Positions 26,784-36,080 of a stretch of 64,000 nucleotides of DNA are shown piece by piece. Below the pieces are notes generated by a model. The model saw only the letters and a program-made list of their open reading frames with translations. It did not search any database and was not told where the DNA came from. The DNA lies in NCBI RefSeq assembly GCF_015354445.1, contig NZ_JADKYT010000001.1, forward strand, positions 992,001 to 1,056,000, written 5' to 3'. This DNA comes from Methylophilus sp. QUAN. Its GTDB lineage: Bacteria > Pseudomonadota > Gammaproteobacteria > Burkholderiales > Methylophilaceae. Positions within the stretch are counted from its first letter, which is position 1; each line of letters opens with the position of its first letter. The translations under genes and the position numbers were made by a program.

Positions 26784-27494
26784 ATGTCACATGTTCGCCC
26801 TTCTAATAGCCGTGGTTACGCGAATCATGGCTGGCTGGAAAGCTTTCACAGTTTTTCATTCGCCAGTTATTACGACCCTGAACATATGGGCTACTCCGTG
26901 TTGCGTGTAATCAATGATGACAAAATCGCTCCGACGACAGGCTTTGGTATGCATGGACATCAGGACATGGAAATCATCACCTATATGCTGGCAGGCGAGT
27001 TGCGCCATACTGACAGCATGGGCCACAGTGAAGTGATTCGCGCCGGGGATGTACAGCGCATGACGGCGGGCACGGGTGTGCGCCATAGCGAGATGAATGC
27101 CTCCGCAGAAACGACCGCCCATTTGTTGCAGATATGGATTACTCCAGACACCTTGGGGCTGCCGCCCGGTTATGAAGACAAAAGCATTTCGCTCAAAGAT
27201 AAGCAAAACCGCTGGGCGTTGATTGCCTCGCCCGGTGCGCAGGCAGGGTCATTAAAAGTACATCAGGATGTGTCACTGTATGCCACTGTGCTGACCGCTG
27301 ATGCGGCATTGCCTGTTCATGTCATGGCCGGTCGCTCCGCTTATCTGCATATTGCCCGAGGCGAAGTAGAGATTGATGGCCAGCGCCTGCAAGCGGGGGA
27401 TGCACTCATGGTGGATGCCGCGAGCGAGTTGAGTATGCGTGCGGTGGTTACGAGTGAAGTGTTGTGGTTTGATTTGCCGCAAGCCACCGAATAA
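26784..27494 (+). CDS. Pirin family protein (YhhW-like, quercetinase type)
   Basis: A 236-residue bicupin. The N-terminal cupin has the metal-binding pattern GFGMHGHQDMEIITYMLAG with histidines and a glutamate, followed by HTDSMGHSEVIRAGDVQRMT and GTGVRHSEMN. Pirins of this type bind iron or another metal and some open quercetin. In bacteria they are often induced by redox or xenobiotic stress. GGAG lies eight bases before the ATG. It heads a row of four genes on the same strand that look like electrophile or redox defence. The physiological substrate is unknown. Confidence 0.9.
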   Translation: MSHVRPSNSRGYANHGWLESFHSFSFASYYDPEHMGYSVLRVINDDKIAPTTGFGMHGHQDMEIITYMLAGELRHTDSMGHSEVIRAGDVQRMTAGTGVRHSEMNASAETTAHLLQIWITPDTLGLPPGYEDKSISLKDKQNRWALIASPGAQAGSLKVHQDVSLYATVLTADAALPVHVMAGRSAYLHIARGEVEIDGQRLQAGDALMVDAASELSMRAVVTSEVLWFDLPQATE

Positions 27495-27528
27495 TGTTTG
27501 TTTTGAATTGTTGATAAGGAGCTAGAAA

Positions 27529-28101
27529 ATGACTCAGGTTTCAATTGTTTATCATAGTGGTTATGGACACACGGCCGAGCAGGCCAAGGCCGTTGCACGT
27601 GGTGCGCAGAAAGTGGCTGGCGTGACGGTGAACCTGCTAACCGTAGATGAAGCCCAGCAGCAGTGGGAGGTGCTCAAGGCCAGCGACGCGATTATTTTTG
27701 GCAGCCCAACCTATATGGGCTCGGCTTCTGCCCAGTTTAAAGCGTTTATGGATGCCAGCTCCAAAGCCTGGTTCACGCGTGACTGGCAAGACAAGATTGC
27801 AGCAGGCTTCACCACCTCAGCCAGCCAGAGTGGCGATAAATTGAGTACTTTGTCGCAACTGTCAGTGTTCGCAGCGCAGCATGGCATGATCTGGGTTAGT
27901 TTGGGCTTAATGCCAGGGAACAATCACAGCAATGGTTCGGTCAACGACTTAAATCGTTTGGGTAGCTTTTTGGGTGCCATGGCACAAGCTAACTCTGACC
28001 AGGGGCCAGACCTGGCACCGATTCAGAGTGATTTGCTGACCGCTGAACACTTGGGTAAGCGCGTGGCTACGCTGACTAAACGATTCGCTAAAACCGCATA
28101 A
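27529..28101 (+). CDS. Flavodoxin-fold NAD(P)H:quinone oxidoreductase (WrbA-like)
   Basis: A 190-residue flavodoxin-fold protein. VSIVYHSGYGHTAEQAKAVA is the FMN-phosphate loop, IIFGSPTYMGSASAQFKAFM the second FMN loop typical of WrbA/NADPH-dependent FMN reductases, and GNNHS-NGSVNDLNRLGS fits the third. Such enzymes reduce quinones by two electrons and avoid semiquinones. AAGGAG precedes the ATG. It follows the pirin gene by 34 bases, so cotranscription is likely. Confidence 0.9.
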   Translation: MTQVSIVYHSGYGHTAEQAKAVARGAQKVAGVTVNLLTVDEAQQQWEVLKASDAIIFGSPTYMGSASAQFKAFMDASSKAWFTRDWQDKIAAGFTTSASQSGDKLSTLSQLSVFAAQHGMIWVSLGLMPGNNHSNGSVNDLNRLGSFLGAMAQANSDQGPDLAPIQSDLLTAEHLGKRVATLTKRFAKTA

Positions 28102-28140
28102 CGCAGCGGCTTTACCTTTTGAAAACTAAGGAGACAATAA

Positions 28141-28713
28141 GTGAAAAAAATGATTCTTGCGCTGGCTTTGTTAACAGCTTCACAGGCCTGGGCAGCCACC
28201 GATACCTACAATATTGATGCGACCCATAGCTTTGCCAATTTCAGCATCCGTCATGTGGTGTCCAAAACCACTGGGACGTTTAACGATGTGACTGGCGTGG
28301 TGACACTGGATCCCACCAACCTGAATACGGCGACTGTACGTGCGGCGATTAATGTCAGCAGCGTGAATACCGGCTTTGGCAAACGTGATGAACATATCAA
28401 GGCGGATAAATACCTGGATGTGGGCAAATACACGCAAATTCTGTTTGAAAGCACCAAGTTTACCGCTAGCAGCCAGACGCAAGCTGTGATGCAAGGCAAA
28501 TTGACCATGCATGGCGTGACCAAGCTGGTTGATATCCCGGTGAAAGTGCTGGGTTATGGCGCAGACCCATGGGGCGGCCAACGTGCTGGTTTTGAAGGTC
28601 ATTTGACCATCAAGGCTTCAGATTATGGTTTTGGTTGGGCAGCAGGTGCGAATTCGCCTGTGGGGGATGATATTGAAATCACCTTGCTCATTGAAGGTGT
28701 CAAGGCCAAATAA
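28141..28713 (+). CDS. YceI-family periplasmic lipid-binding protein
   Basis: A 190-residue exported protein: signal peptide MKKMILALALLTASQAWA, then the YceI fold with TYNIDATHSFANFSIRH, GTFNDVTGVVTLD, FGKRDEHIKADKYLDVGKYT and the C-terminal LTIKASDYGFGW. YceI proteins are beta-barrel lipocalin-like proteins that bind isoprenoid or quinone-type lipids. The start is GTG 28141 with AAGGAG upstream. A very stable hairpin terminator follows, so it probably ends the pirin transcript. Confidence 0.92.
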   Translation: MKKMILALALLTASQAWAATDTYNIDATHSFANFSIRHVVSKTTGTFNDVTGVVTLDPTNLNTATVRAAINVSSVNTGFGKRDEHIKADKYLDVGKYTQILFESTKFTASSQTQAVMQGKLTMHGVTKLVDIPVKVLGYGADPWGGQRAGFEGHLTIKASDYGFGWAAGANSPVGDDIEITLLIEGVKAK

Positions 28714-28737
28714 TTGTTGCCATTTTAGATGGTCATT

Positions 28738-28783
28738 GCTGTGCGGATCTGGGCGGAAATGCCCAGGTCCGCACAGCTGTTTT
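28738..28783 (+). terminator. Strong intrinsic terminator after the YceI gene
   Basis: A 17-pair stem (GCTGTGCGGATCTGGGC with GCCCAGGTCCGCACAGC, one G-U pair) and a GGAAAT loop, followed by TGTTTT. It separates the YceI gene from the OYE gene. Confidence 0.85.
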
Positions 28784-28816
28784 CGCGCTCAATTTAAATA
28801 GATGATGGAGATGAGT

Positions 28817-29896
28817 ATGGCATTGGATTTGTTTTCCCCAGTCAAGCTAGGCGGTATTGCCCTGCAAAACCGCGTGGTCATGGCGCCGTTAACACGCAAT
28901 CGTGCGGGCGAGGGCGGTGTGCCGCAGGCAATGAATGTGACTTACTACGAACAGCGTGCAACGGCAGGGTTGATTATTACCGAAGCCACGCCGATTTCAC
29001 CCATGGCGCATGGTTATCCGGCATTGCCAGGCATTTATACCGATGCGCAAGTGGCTGGCTGGAAGAAAATCACTGATGCCGTGCATGCCAAGGGCGGCAA
29101 AATTGTGATTCAGTTATGGCATGTGGGCCGTATTTCCCATCCTAGCCTGTTGCCTAATCAGGCGACGCCAGTCGCGCCTTCTGCACTCAAGCCAGCGGGT
29201 CAGGCATTTACGTATCAAGGTTTGCAAGATTACGTCAAGCCGCGTGCGTTGGACGTTTCAGAATTGCCAGCGATTGTGCAGGATTATGTGCATGCCACTC
29301 GCTGCGCGATTGCCGCCGGGTTTGATGGCGTAGAAGTGCATGCGGCTAATGGTTATTTACTAGACCAGTTTTTGCGCGACGGTACGAATCAGCGCCAGGA
29401 CCAATATGGCGGCTCACTTGAAAACCGTACGCGCTTGTTGATCGAAGTGGTGCAGGCCGTGGTGGATACCATAGGCGCCGACAAGGTGGGTGTGCGTTTA
29501 TCCCCAGTGAATCCATTCAATGACATGCGAGACAGTCAGCCGCAGCAGACGTTTAATTATGTAGCGCAGGCATTGAATCAATTCAATCTTGCTTACCTGC
29601 ATGCGGTGGAAGGTGGCATTCATGGCGGTGGCGAGTCTGAGCCGTTTGATTTTGCGGCGTTCCGTCAGTTGTTTAACAACGGCTATATTGCCAACCTCAG
29701 TTATGACAAGGCGCGCGGTGACGCGGCGATTGCCAGCGGTCATGCCGATGCGGTGGCTTACGGCGTACCGTTTATTGCCAACCCTGACCTGGTGGCGCGC
29801 TTTGCCAACAATGCACCACTCAACGCTGCAGACTCGGCAACCTTCTATGGTGGTACCGAGCATGGTTATACCGATTATCCATTTTTGACCGCTTAA
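28817..29896 (+). CDS. nemA: Alkene reductase, Old Yellow Enzyme family
   Basis: A 359-residue FMN enzyme (TIM barrel) that reduces activated C=C bonds and nitro compounds with NAD(P)H, like E. coli NemA. LFSPVKLGGIALQNRVVMAP is the family start, IQLWHVGRISHPSL and GVEVHAANGYLLDQFLRDGT contain the conserved substrate histidine and asparagine region, and GGSLENRTRLLIEVV is typical. Four in-frame ATGs occur at the start; I choose 28817 because GGAG lies six bases before it. It is separated from the YceI gene by a terminator, so it needs its own promoter. It may still belong to the same stress response. Confidence 0.92.
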   Translation: MALDLFSPVKLGGIALQNRVVMAPLTRNRAGEGGVPQAMNVTYYEQRATAGLIITEATPISPMAHGYPALPGIYTDAQVAGWKKITDAVHAKGGKIVIQLWHVGRISHPSLLPNQATPVAPSALKPAGQAFTYQGLQDYVKPRALDVSELPAIVQDYVHATRCAIAAGFDGVEVHAANGYLLDQFLRDGTNQRQDQYGGSLENRTRLLIEVVQAVVDTIGADKVGVRLSPVNPFNDMRDSQPQQTFNYVAQALNQFNLAYLHAVEGGIHGGGESEPFDFAAFRQLFNNGYIANLSYDKARGDAAIASGHADAVAYGVPFIANPDLVARFANNAPLNAADSATFYGGTEHGYTDYPFLTA

Positions 29897-29957
29897 TCAA
29901 TAGGTGTGTCGCGCGAATGCCACTGATTCGTTGCGATATGCCCTGTTGTGCTTGCCG

Positions 29958-30026
29958 CTCACAGTGTGCGGGCGTAAAATTCGCGCAACGCGAATTCAAT
30001 CGAGCTAATGCTCCGCACATTGTGAG
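29958..30026. other. Nested palindromes before tpiA
   Basis: Outer arms CTCACAGTGTGCGG (29958-29971) and CCGCACATTGTGAG (30013-30026) pair in 13 of 14 positions. Inside lies a second perfect hairpin, AATTCGCG-CAA-CGCGAATT (29978-29996). The structure fills most of the 141-base gap between the OYE gene and tpiA and ends 11 bases before the tpiA start. It has no T-run, so it is not a plain intrinsic terminator. It may be a leader RNA structure or a cruciform-type binding site. Confidence 0.6.
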
Positions 30027-30037
30027 TTAATTTCTGC

Positions 30038-30832
30038 ATGTCCCGCCCTGAGATCACCCCCTTATCCCCACACAAACTTGTTGTTGCCAACTGGAAAATG
30101 CATGGCAGCCTTGCCCGCAACCAGGTGCTGCTTGATGGCTATCTGCAAGGCTTGCAATCCTTGCCGCAAACCGATGTGGTGGTGTGTGTGCCTTATCCTT
30201 ATCTGGCACAAATGCAATCCTTGTTGACCGGTACCTCCGTCGCCTGGGGGGCGCAAAATATTGCCAAATATGAAGAGGGCGCATACACCGGCGAAGTGAG
30301 TGCCGAAATGTTGCGCGATTTTGGTGCGCGTCATGTGATCATTGGCCATTCAGAGCGTAGTACTGCCTATTGCGAATCGGATGAAAACATTGCCGAAAAA
30401 TTCATGATGGCCAAACGCCATGGCTTGACGCCGATTTTGTGCGTCGGTGAAACCTTGCTGGAGCGTGAAGCAGGCGTGATGGAGCGTGTGGTGGGTAAGC
30501 AGCTTGAGACCATTATCCGCCTGTTTGGTGGTGAAGCGTTTGCGCATACTATTGTATCTTATGAACCAATCTGGGCCATCGGCACCGGCCTGGCAGCTTC
30601 AGCTGAGCAAGCCGTGGCCATGCACCAGTTTATTCGTGACACCGTTGCTGCTGCCGATAAAACCGCGGCGGATAGCTTAAAAATCCTCTACGGGGGCAGC
30701 GTAAACCCGCAAAATGCGGTACAATTATTAAATCAGAAGGAAATAGACGGCGCGCTGGTCGGTCGTTGCTCGCTAGATGTGGAGCAATTTATAAAAATAT
30801 GTCAGGCCGTTCTTGAAAATAGCGTCATCTAG
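30038..30832 (+). CDS. tpiA: Triose-phosphate isomerase
   Basis: A 264-residue TIM-barrel enzyme interconverting dihydroxyacetone phosphate and glyceraldehyde 3-phosphate. Catalytic residues are visible: N and K in VVANWKMHG, the histidine in IIGHSERS, the glutamate in SYEPIWAIGTG with the mobile loop directly after, and the phosphate loop LYGGSVNP. It is slightly longer than usual because of about 10 extra N-terminal residues (MSRPEITPLSP). The ribosome-binding site is weak. In many betaproteobacteria tpiA precedes secG and the nuo operon, as here. Confidence 0.96.
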   Translation: MSRPEITPLSPHKLVVANWKMHGSLARNQVLLDGYLQGLQSLPQTDVVVCVPYPYLAQMQSLLTGTSVAWGAQNIAKYEEGAYTGEVSAEMLRDFGARHVIIGHSERSTAYCESDENIAEKFMMAKRHGLTPILCVGETLLEREAGVMERVVGKQLETIIRLFGGEAFAHTIVSYEPIWAIGTGLAASAEQAVAMHQFIRDTVAAADKTAADSLKILYGGSVNPQNAVQLLNQKEIDGALVGRCSLDVEQFIKICQAVLENSVI

Positions 30833-30885
30833 ATAGCGAAGATGCCAAAAGCTTAATCGTTATTCAATCAATGGATTAAAGAAAT

Positions 30886-31230
30886 ATGGAAAATGTCATT
30901 CTCGTCATTCATGTGTTGGCAGCCGCTGCCGTGATTGGCTTGGTCTTATTACAGCATGGCAAGGGCGCCGATATGGGTGCCGCCTTTGGAAGTGGTGCCT
31001 CCGGCAGTTTGTTCGGGGTGTCCGGCTCTTCTAACTTGCTCAGCAAGCTGACATCGATTTTTATTACAGTGTTTTTTGCAACTAGCTTGACGCTGGCATT
31101 TATGTCCAGTCATAAAGCGGGTTCTGGCAGCGTGGTTAAATCTGCGTTGACACAACAGGCTCCGGCCAAAGGTGAGGCAGTTGAAGCTGCTAAGCCAGTT
31201 GAAAATACACCCAAAGATATTCCTAATTAA
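30886..31230 (+). CDS. secG: Preprotein translocase subunit SecG
   Basis: A 114-residue membrane protein, an accessory subunit of the SecYEG channel. Two hydrophobic segments (about 3-20 and 54-72) flank the conserved GKGADMGAAFGSGASGSLFG loop. A C-terminal Ala/Lys/Glu-rich extension (QQAPAKGEAVEAAKPVE) is longer than in E. coli but common in betaproteobacteria. It lies 53 bases after tpiA and just before the tRNA-Leu gene, a conserved order. Confidence 0.93.
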   Translation: MENVILVIHVLAAAAVIGLVLLQHGKGADMGAAFGSGASGSLFGVSGSSNLLSKLTSIFITVFFATSLTLAFMSSHKAGSGSVVKSALTQQAPAKGEAVEAAKPVENTPKDIPN

Positions 31231-31236
31231 TATTTA

Positions 31237-31321
31237 GCCGTCGTGGTGGAATTGGTAGACACGCTATCTTGAGGGGGTAGTGACGAAAGTCGTGCGAGTT
31301 CGAGTCTCGCCGACGGCACCA
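31237..31321 (+). tRNA. leuU: tRNA-Leu (anticodon GAG)
   Basis: An 85-base tRNA with a seven-pair acceptor stem (GCCGTCG with CGACGGC), D-arm AATTGGTAGACAC, anticodon loop TTGAGGG giving GAG, a long class II variable arm, the T-loop GTTCGAGTC, discriminator A and an encoded CCA end. The secG-tRNA-Leu(GAG)-nuo order is conserved in many proteobacteria. Confidence 0.97.
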
Positions 31322-31371
31322 GTCCCATGTTGTTTTGCGACGTGGCTGGATGGGAATTGGTTATTTGGGAG

Positions 31372-31408
31372 TATTTCAATGTGCTGTTGGGCGGGATGCA
31401 TTGAAATA
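31372..31408 (+). other. Hairpin in the nuo leader
   Basis: TATTTCAATG (31372-31381) and CATTGAAATA (31399-31408) form a perfect 10-pair stem with a 17-base loop, 31 bases before the nuoA start. No T-run follows. It could be an mRNA leader structure, a processing site between tRNA-Leu and nuo mRNA, or a protein-binding inverted repeat. Confidence 0.55.
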
Positions 31409-31439
31409 ACTTGTTAACATGATCGATTAAGGCAAATCA

Positions 31440-31796
31440 GTGTTAGAAAACTATTTCCCAATTCTGATGTTTATCCTGGTCGGCCTGGGCGTAGGCTTGG
31501 GGCCGCTGATTGCAGGTAAAATTCTCTCTCCGCACAAACCTGATGCGGAAAAAAACTCTCCTTATGAGTGCGGCTTTGAAGCGTTTGAAGATGCCCGCAT
31601 GAAATTCGATGTGCGCTACTATCTGGTCGCCATTCTGTTTATTCTGTTTGATCTCGAAATTGCATTTCTTTTCCCGTGGGCGGTGGTGATTCAGGAAATT
31701 GGATCCGCTGGCTTCTGGGCAATGATGGTCTTTTTGTTTGTATTGGTGGTCGGCTTCATCTTTGAATGGATGAAGGGCGCCCTTGAATGGGATTAA
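31440..31796 (+). CDS. nuoA: NADH-quinone oxidoreductase subunit A
   Basis: A 118-residue membrane subunit of complex I with three spans. The conserved loop [20 protein letters not shown] lies between spans 1 and 2, and [14 protein letters not shown] is typical of span 2. The start is GTG 31440. It is the first gene of a complete 14-gene nuo operon; the next gene starts six bases after its stop. Confidence 0.97.
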   Translation: MLENYFPILMFILVGLGVGLGPLIAGKILSPHKPDAEKNSPYECGFEAFEDARMKFDVRYYLVAILFILFDLEIAFLFPWAVVIQEIGSAGFWAMMVFLFVLVVGFIFEWMKGALEWD

Positions 31797-31802
31797 TGCA
31801 AA

Positions 31803-32282
31803 ATGAGCATTGAAGGCGTATTGGAAAAAGGGTTTGTCACTACCACGCTAGACACAGTGATTAACTACACGCGGACGGGTTCCTTGTGGCCGATGACATT
31901 CGGTCTGGCCTGTTGTGCGGTGGAAATGATGCACGCTGGTGCCTCGCGTTACGATCTGGACCGCTTTGGTATTGTGTTCCGTCCTAGTCCGCGTCAGTCA
32001 GATGTGATGATTGTGGCCGGCACGCTGGTGAATAAAATGGCGCCGGCTTTGCGTAAAGTGTATGACCAGATGGCTGAGCCGCGCTGGGTGATTTCCATGG
32101 GCAGCTGTGCCAACGGCGGCGGCTATTATCATTATTCTTATGCGGTGGTGCGTGGCTGTGACCGCATCGTGCCAGTAGATGTCTATGTGCCTGGTTGCCC
32201 GCCAACCGCTGAAGCCTTGCTGTACGGCATTATTCAGTTGCAAAAGAAAATCAAGCGCACCAATACCATCGCCAGAACCTGA
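31803..32282 (+). CDS. nuoB: NADH-quinone oxidoreductase subunit B
   Basis: A 159-residue peripheral-arm subunit that holds the last iron-sulfur cluster N2 next to the quinone site. The four cluster cysteines are visible: the CC pair in [12 protein letters not shown], the one in [14 protein letters not shown], and the one in [14 protein letters not shown]. An amphipathic N-terminal region contacts the membrane. Length and start match betaproteobacterial NuoB. Confidence 0.97.
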   Translation: MSIEGVLEKGFVTTTLDTVINYTRTGSLWPMTFGLACCAVEMMHAGASRYDLDRFGIVFRPSPRQSDVMIVAGTLVNKMAPALRKVYDQMAEPRWVISMGSCANGGGYYHYSYAVVRGCDRIVPVDVYVPGCPPTAEALLYGIIQLQKKIKRTNTIART

Positions 32283-32330
32283 TTCTTAAGCCATCCAGAT
32301 CAAAAAACATTAAGCCCAAGAAATTAAACT

Positions 32331-32927
32331 ATGTCCGCAAAACTCGAACATTTGTCCGCACAGCTCAAGTTGGCCTTGGGTGATGGTGTGGTCAGGCTAG
32401 AGCAGAAGCTGGGTGAGATCACAGTAGAAGTGCATGTGAAACACCTGCTAGCTGTCGCAGAAAAACTCAAAACACATGCCGAGCTTAAGTTTGAACAGTT
32501 GATTGACTTGTGTGGCGTCGATTATTCCGATTACGGGGATGGTCGCTGGGAAGGTCAGCGCTATGCTATCGTGTTGCATTTGCTGTCTGTGAGCCTGAAC
32601 CAGCGTGTACGTATCCGCGCGTTTGCCGCAGATGATGATTTCCCAGTATTCCCAACCCTGGTCGATATCTGGCCAGTAGCGAACTGGTTTGAGCGTGAAG
32701 CATTTGACCTCTATGGCATCATGTTTGAAAACCACCCTGATTTACGCCGCTTGCTGACAGACTATGGCTTTGTTGGCCATCCTTTCCGCAAAGATTTCCC
32801 CATGATTGGTAATGTTGAAATGCGTTATGACCCGGTGCAGCAGCGCGTGATTTATCAGCCAGTGTCTATTGATCAACGGAACAATGTGCCGCGCGTGATT
32901 CGTGACGAAGGGGCGCATCATGGCTGA
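32331..32927 (+). CDS. nuoC: NADH-quinone oxidoreductase subunit C
   Basis: A 198-residue peripheral-arm subunit (30-kDa type). The signature [21 protein letters not shown] is present, followed by [17 protein letters not shown]. It is encoded separately from NuoD, unlike the NuoCD fusion of enterics. Its last eight bases overlap the nuoD start (ATGGCTGA), so the two are coupled. Confidence 0.97.
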   Translation: MSAKLEHLSAQLKLALGDGVVRLEQKLGEITVEVHVKHLLAVAEKLKTHAELKFEQLIDLCGVDYSDYGDGRWEGQRYAIVLHLLSVSLNQRVRIRAFAADDDFPVFPTLVDIWPVANWFEREAFDLYGIMFENHPDLRRLLTDYGFVGHPFRKDFPMIGNVEMRYDPVQQRVIYQPVSIDQRNNVPRVIRDEGAHHG

Positions 32928-34173
32928 AATTAAAAACTATACGATGAACTTTGGCCCGCAGCATCCTGCGGCGCACGGAGTGTTGCGCCTGGTGCTGGAG
33001 CTGGATGGTGAAGTGATTCAGCGTGCTGATCCGCATATTGGATTGTTGCATCGCGGCACAGAAAAGCTGGCCGAGAACCGTACTTATCTGCAAAGCGTGC
33101 CTTATATGGATCGCTTGGACTATGTGTCCATGATGGCCAACGAGCACGCCTACGTGATGGCGATTGAAAAAATGCTAGGCATAGACGTGCCTGTGCGTGC
33201 ACAGTATATCCGCGTCATGTTCGACGAAATTACCCGTATCCTCAACCACTTGCTGTGGCTAGGTGCACATGCGCTGGACGTTGGCGCCATGACGGTATTC
33301 CTGTACGCATTCCGCGAACGTGAAGATTTGTTTGATGTCTATGAAGCCGTGTCTGGCGCGCGTATGCATGCAGCGTATTATCGTCCAGGCGGTGTTTATC
33401 GTGACCTGCCGGAAAAAATGCCGCAGCACGAAACTACCAAATTCCGCAGCGCAGACGAAATCAAAAAACTCAATGAAAACCGCCAGGGCTCCATGCTGGA
33501 CTTCATTGAAGACTTTACCAACCGTTTTCCGACCTATGTCGATGAATATGAAACCTTGTTGACGGATAACCGTATCTGGAAGCAGCGTACGGTGGGTATT
33601 GGTGTGGTCACGCCTGAGCGTGCGCTGGCACTTGGTTTGACTGGCGCCATGTTGCGCGGCTCCGGGATTGCCTGGGATTTGCGCAAGAAGCAGCCGTATG
33701 AAGTTTATGACAAAATGGACTTTGATATCCCGATTGGTGTGAATGGCGACTGTTATGACCGTTACCTGGTGCGCGTGGAAGAGATGCGCCAGTCCAACCG
33801 CATCATCAAACAGTGCATCGACTGGTTGCGCAAGAATCCAGGCGCAGTCATCACTGATGATAACAAGATTGCGCCGCCAAACCGCGAAGGCATGAAAACC
33901 AATATGGAAGACTTGATTCACCACTTCAAGTTGTTTACCGAAGGCTTCCACGTGCCAGCAGGTGAGGCCTATGCGGCAGTAGAACACCCCAAAGGCGAGT
34001 TTGGTATCTATATGGTCTCGGATGGCGCCAATAAGCCATACCGTTTGAAAATCCGTGCGCCGGGTTTCCCGCATTTGGCCGCATTGGATGAAATGACACG
34101 TGGTCACATGATTGCTGACCTGGTGGCGATTATTGGGACACAGGATATTGTGTTCGGCGAGATCGACAGATAA
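32920..34173 (+). CDS. nuoD: NADH-quinone oxidoreductase subunit D
   Basis: A 417-residue subunit (49-kDa type) that forms the quinone pocket with NuoB. The N-terminal [20 protein letters not shown] and [18 protein letters not shown] carry the conserved quinone-site residues, and the C-terminus DIVFGEIDR is normal. I start at ATG 32920, inside the end of nuoC, since GAAGGGG lies before it and homologues begin here; the frame is open back to 32902. Confidence 0.97.
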   Translation: MAEIKNYTMNFGPQHPAAHGVLRLVLELDGEVIQRADPHIGLLHRGTEKLAENRTYLQSVPYMDRLDYVSMMANEHAYVMAIEKMLGIDVPVRAQYIRVMFDEITRILNHLLWLGAHALDVGAMTVFLYAFREREDLFDVYEAVSGARMHAAYYRPGGVYRDLPEKMPQHETTKFRSADEIKKLNENRQGSMLDFIEDFTNRFPTYVDEYETLLTDNRIWKQRTVGIGVVTPERALALGLTGAMLRGSGIAWDLRKKQPYEVYDKMDFDIPIGVNGDCYDRYLVRVEEMRQSNRIIKQCIDWLRKNPGAVITDDNKIAPPNREGMKTNMEDLIHHFKLFTEGFHVPAGEAYAAVEHPKGEFGIYMVSDGANKPYRLKIRAPGFPHLAALDEMTRGHMIADLVAIIGTQDIVFGEIDR

Positions 34174-34230
34174 GCCGAACGCATCAACGGAACGAAGAGA
34201 TAGCACGGATCGAAAAGACAAGGTACAAGC

Positions 34231-34710
34231 ATGCTCAGTGCAGAATCCATTGAAAAGATTGAATACGAACTGTCGAAATATCCAAAAGACAGACGTCAGG
34301 CGGCCGTGATGTCGGCCTTGCGGATTGTACAAATGGAACGCGGCTGGTTGTCTAAGGAAAGTATTTCCGAAGTCGCCAAGTATTTGCGTATTCCGGAAAT
34401 CGCTGCGCTGGAAGTGGCGACTTTCTACAATATGTATGACCTGGAGCCAGTCGGCCAGCATAAGATTACAATCTGTACCAATATTTCCTGCATGCTGCGC
34501 GGCTCGGACGAGATCGTGGAACACTTGCAGCATAAACTGGGTGTTGGTTTTAACGAAGTCACACCGGATGGCAAGTTCTGCCTCAAAGAAGGCGAATGCA
34601 TGGGCTGTTGTGGCGGTGCACCGTTATTGCATGTGAATAACAGCGAGATGCACGAATTCTTGACCACTGAAAAAGTGGATGCCCTCATTAACGAGTTGAA
34701 CAAGGGCTAA
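34231..34710 (+). CDS. nuoE: NADH-quinone oxidoreductase subunit E
   Basis: A 159-residue subunit (24-kDa type) with a thioredoxin-like [2Fe-2S] domain (cluster N1a). The four ligands are in CTNISCMLRG and CLKEGECMGCCGGAP. The N-terminal half is helical. AAGG lies about 8 bases before the ATG. It follows nuoD by 57 bases, the longest gap in the operon's first half. Confidence 0.97.
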   Translation: MLSAESIEKIEYELSKYPKDRRQAAVMSALRIVQMERGWLSKESISEVAKYLRIPEIAALEVATFYNMYDLEPVGQHKITICTNISCMLRGSDEIVEHLQHKLGVGFNEVTPDGKFCLKEGECMGCCGGAPLLHVNNSEMHEFLTTEKVDALINELNKG

Positions 34711-34719
34711 GGAACTGAC

Positions 34720-36054
34720 ATGGCAAAGACTTCAAACGCGACAGTGAGCACTAAACCTGTGGTCAAAACCGAGTTGGCTGGTCAGACCCTGGTGACCTTG
34801 CGTACGCTGGCAGAAGACAATCCAGCCTCACTGGCAACTTATGAAAAACTGGGCGGCTATGTGCAGCTCAAGCGTCTGGTGGCTGAGAAAGTCAAAGCGC
34901 CTGAGATTATCAGCCAGGTCAAAGTCTCCAATTTACGTGGTCGCGGTGGTGCAGGTTTCCCCACCGGCCTCAAGTGGAGCTTTATGCCGCGTTATTACGA
35001 CGGCACCAAATACCTGGTGTGTAACACCGATGAAGGCGAGCCAGGCACGTTTAAAGACCGCGATATCATCCGCTATAACCCGCACCAGCTGATTGAAGGC
35101 ATGGCCATTGCCGCCTATACCTTGGGTGCACGCGTCGGTTATAACTACATTCACGGTGAAATCTGGCAAGACTACGAGATTTTTGAAGCGGCGCTGGCCG
35201 AAGCACGTGAAGCTGGTTATCTGGGTGAAAACCTGTTTGGCTCCGAGTTCAGCTTTGATCTATATGCCGTGCATGGCTATGGTGCTTATATCTGCGGTGA
35301 AGAAACGGCACTGATTGAATCGATCGAAGGCAAAAAAGGCCAGCCACGCTTTAAACCACCATTCCCGGCCAGTTATGGCGTGTTTGGCAAACCGACCAAT
35401 GTAAACAACACTGAAAGCTATGCCTCTATCCCCTGGATTATGCAGCATGGCGGCCAGGCATTTGCTGATCTCGGTGTGCCTAACTCCGGCGGTAGTAAAT
35501 TGTTCTCGGTGTCTGGCCACGTTGAAAAGCCGGGCAACTATGAAATCAAAATGGGCACGCCTTTTAAAGACTTGCTCGATATGGCTGGTGGTATCTGGAA
35601 AGGTCGCAAGTTAAAGGCCGTGATTCCAGGCGGCCCGTCCACTGCGGTGATGCCAGCCAGCGCCATTGAAAATGCCACCATGGATTATGATGGCTTGAGC
35701 AAAGCAGGTTCCAGCCTGGGCGCTGGCTCCATGATTGTGATGGACGAAACGACCTGTATGGTGAAAACGCTCAAGCGTCTGAGCTACTTTTTTTATGAAG
35801 AAAGCTGTGGCCAATGTACGCCATGCCGTGAAGGCACGGGTTGGGTTTACCGCATTATTGAGCGCATCGTCGACGGCAAAGGAAAAATGGAAGATCTGGA
35901 CCTGCTGACAGATTTAAGCAATAACATTTCTGGCCGCACCATTTGTGCGCTGGGTGATGCGGCAGCGACGCCTGTATTGAGCTTTATCAAGCACTTCCGT
36001 CCCGAATTTGAATATTACATCCAGCATGGCAAGTCCATGGTCGATGGTAAATAA
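34720..36054 (+). CDS. nuoF: NADH-quinone oxidoreductase subunit F
   Basis: A 444-residue subunit (51-kDa type) that binds NADH, FMN and [4Fe-4S] cluster N3. The nucleotide site is [20 protein letters not shown], the FMN region includes [15 protein letters not shown], and the cluster cysteines are in [15 protein letters not shown] plus a later cysteine in GRTICALGD. An N-terminal extension of about 20 residues (Thr/Val/Lys-rich) is longer than in E. coli. Confidence 0.97.
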   Translation: MAKTSNATVSTKPVVKTELAGQTLVTLRTLAEDNPASLATYEKLGGYVQLKRLVAEKVKAPEIISQVKVSNLRGRGGAGFPTGLKWSFMPRYYDGTKYLVCNTDEGEPGTFKDRDIIRYNPHQLIEGMAIAAYTLGARVGYNYIHGEIWQDYEIFEAALAEAREAGYLGENLFGSEFSFDLYAVHGYGAYICGEETALIESIEGKKGQPRFKPPFPASYGVFGKPTNVNNTESYASIPWIMQHGGQAFADLGVPNSGGSKLFSVSGHVEKPGNYEIKMGTPFKDLLDMAGGIWKGRKLKAVIPGGPSTAVMPASAIENATMDYDGLSKAGSSLGAGSMIVMDETTCMVKTLKRLSYFFYEESCGQCTPCREGTGWVYRIIERIVDGKGKMEDLDLLTDLSNNISGRTICALGDAAATPVLSFIKHFRPEFEYYIQHGKSMVDGK

Positions 36055-36080
36055 ACGCTATCAAGCTTAACGGTAATCAC

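Noticed and set aside
33259-34533. A 424-codon minus-strand open frame opposite nuoD and nuoE
   Set aside because: It is fully antisense to two conserved complex I genes, has no family resemblance and no ribosome-binding site. It comes from codon bias of the real genes.
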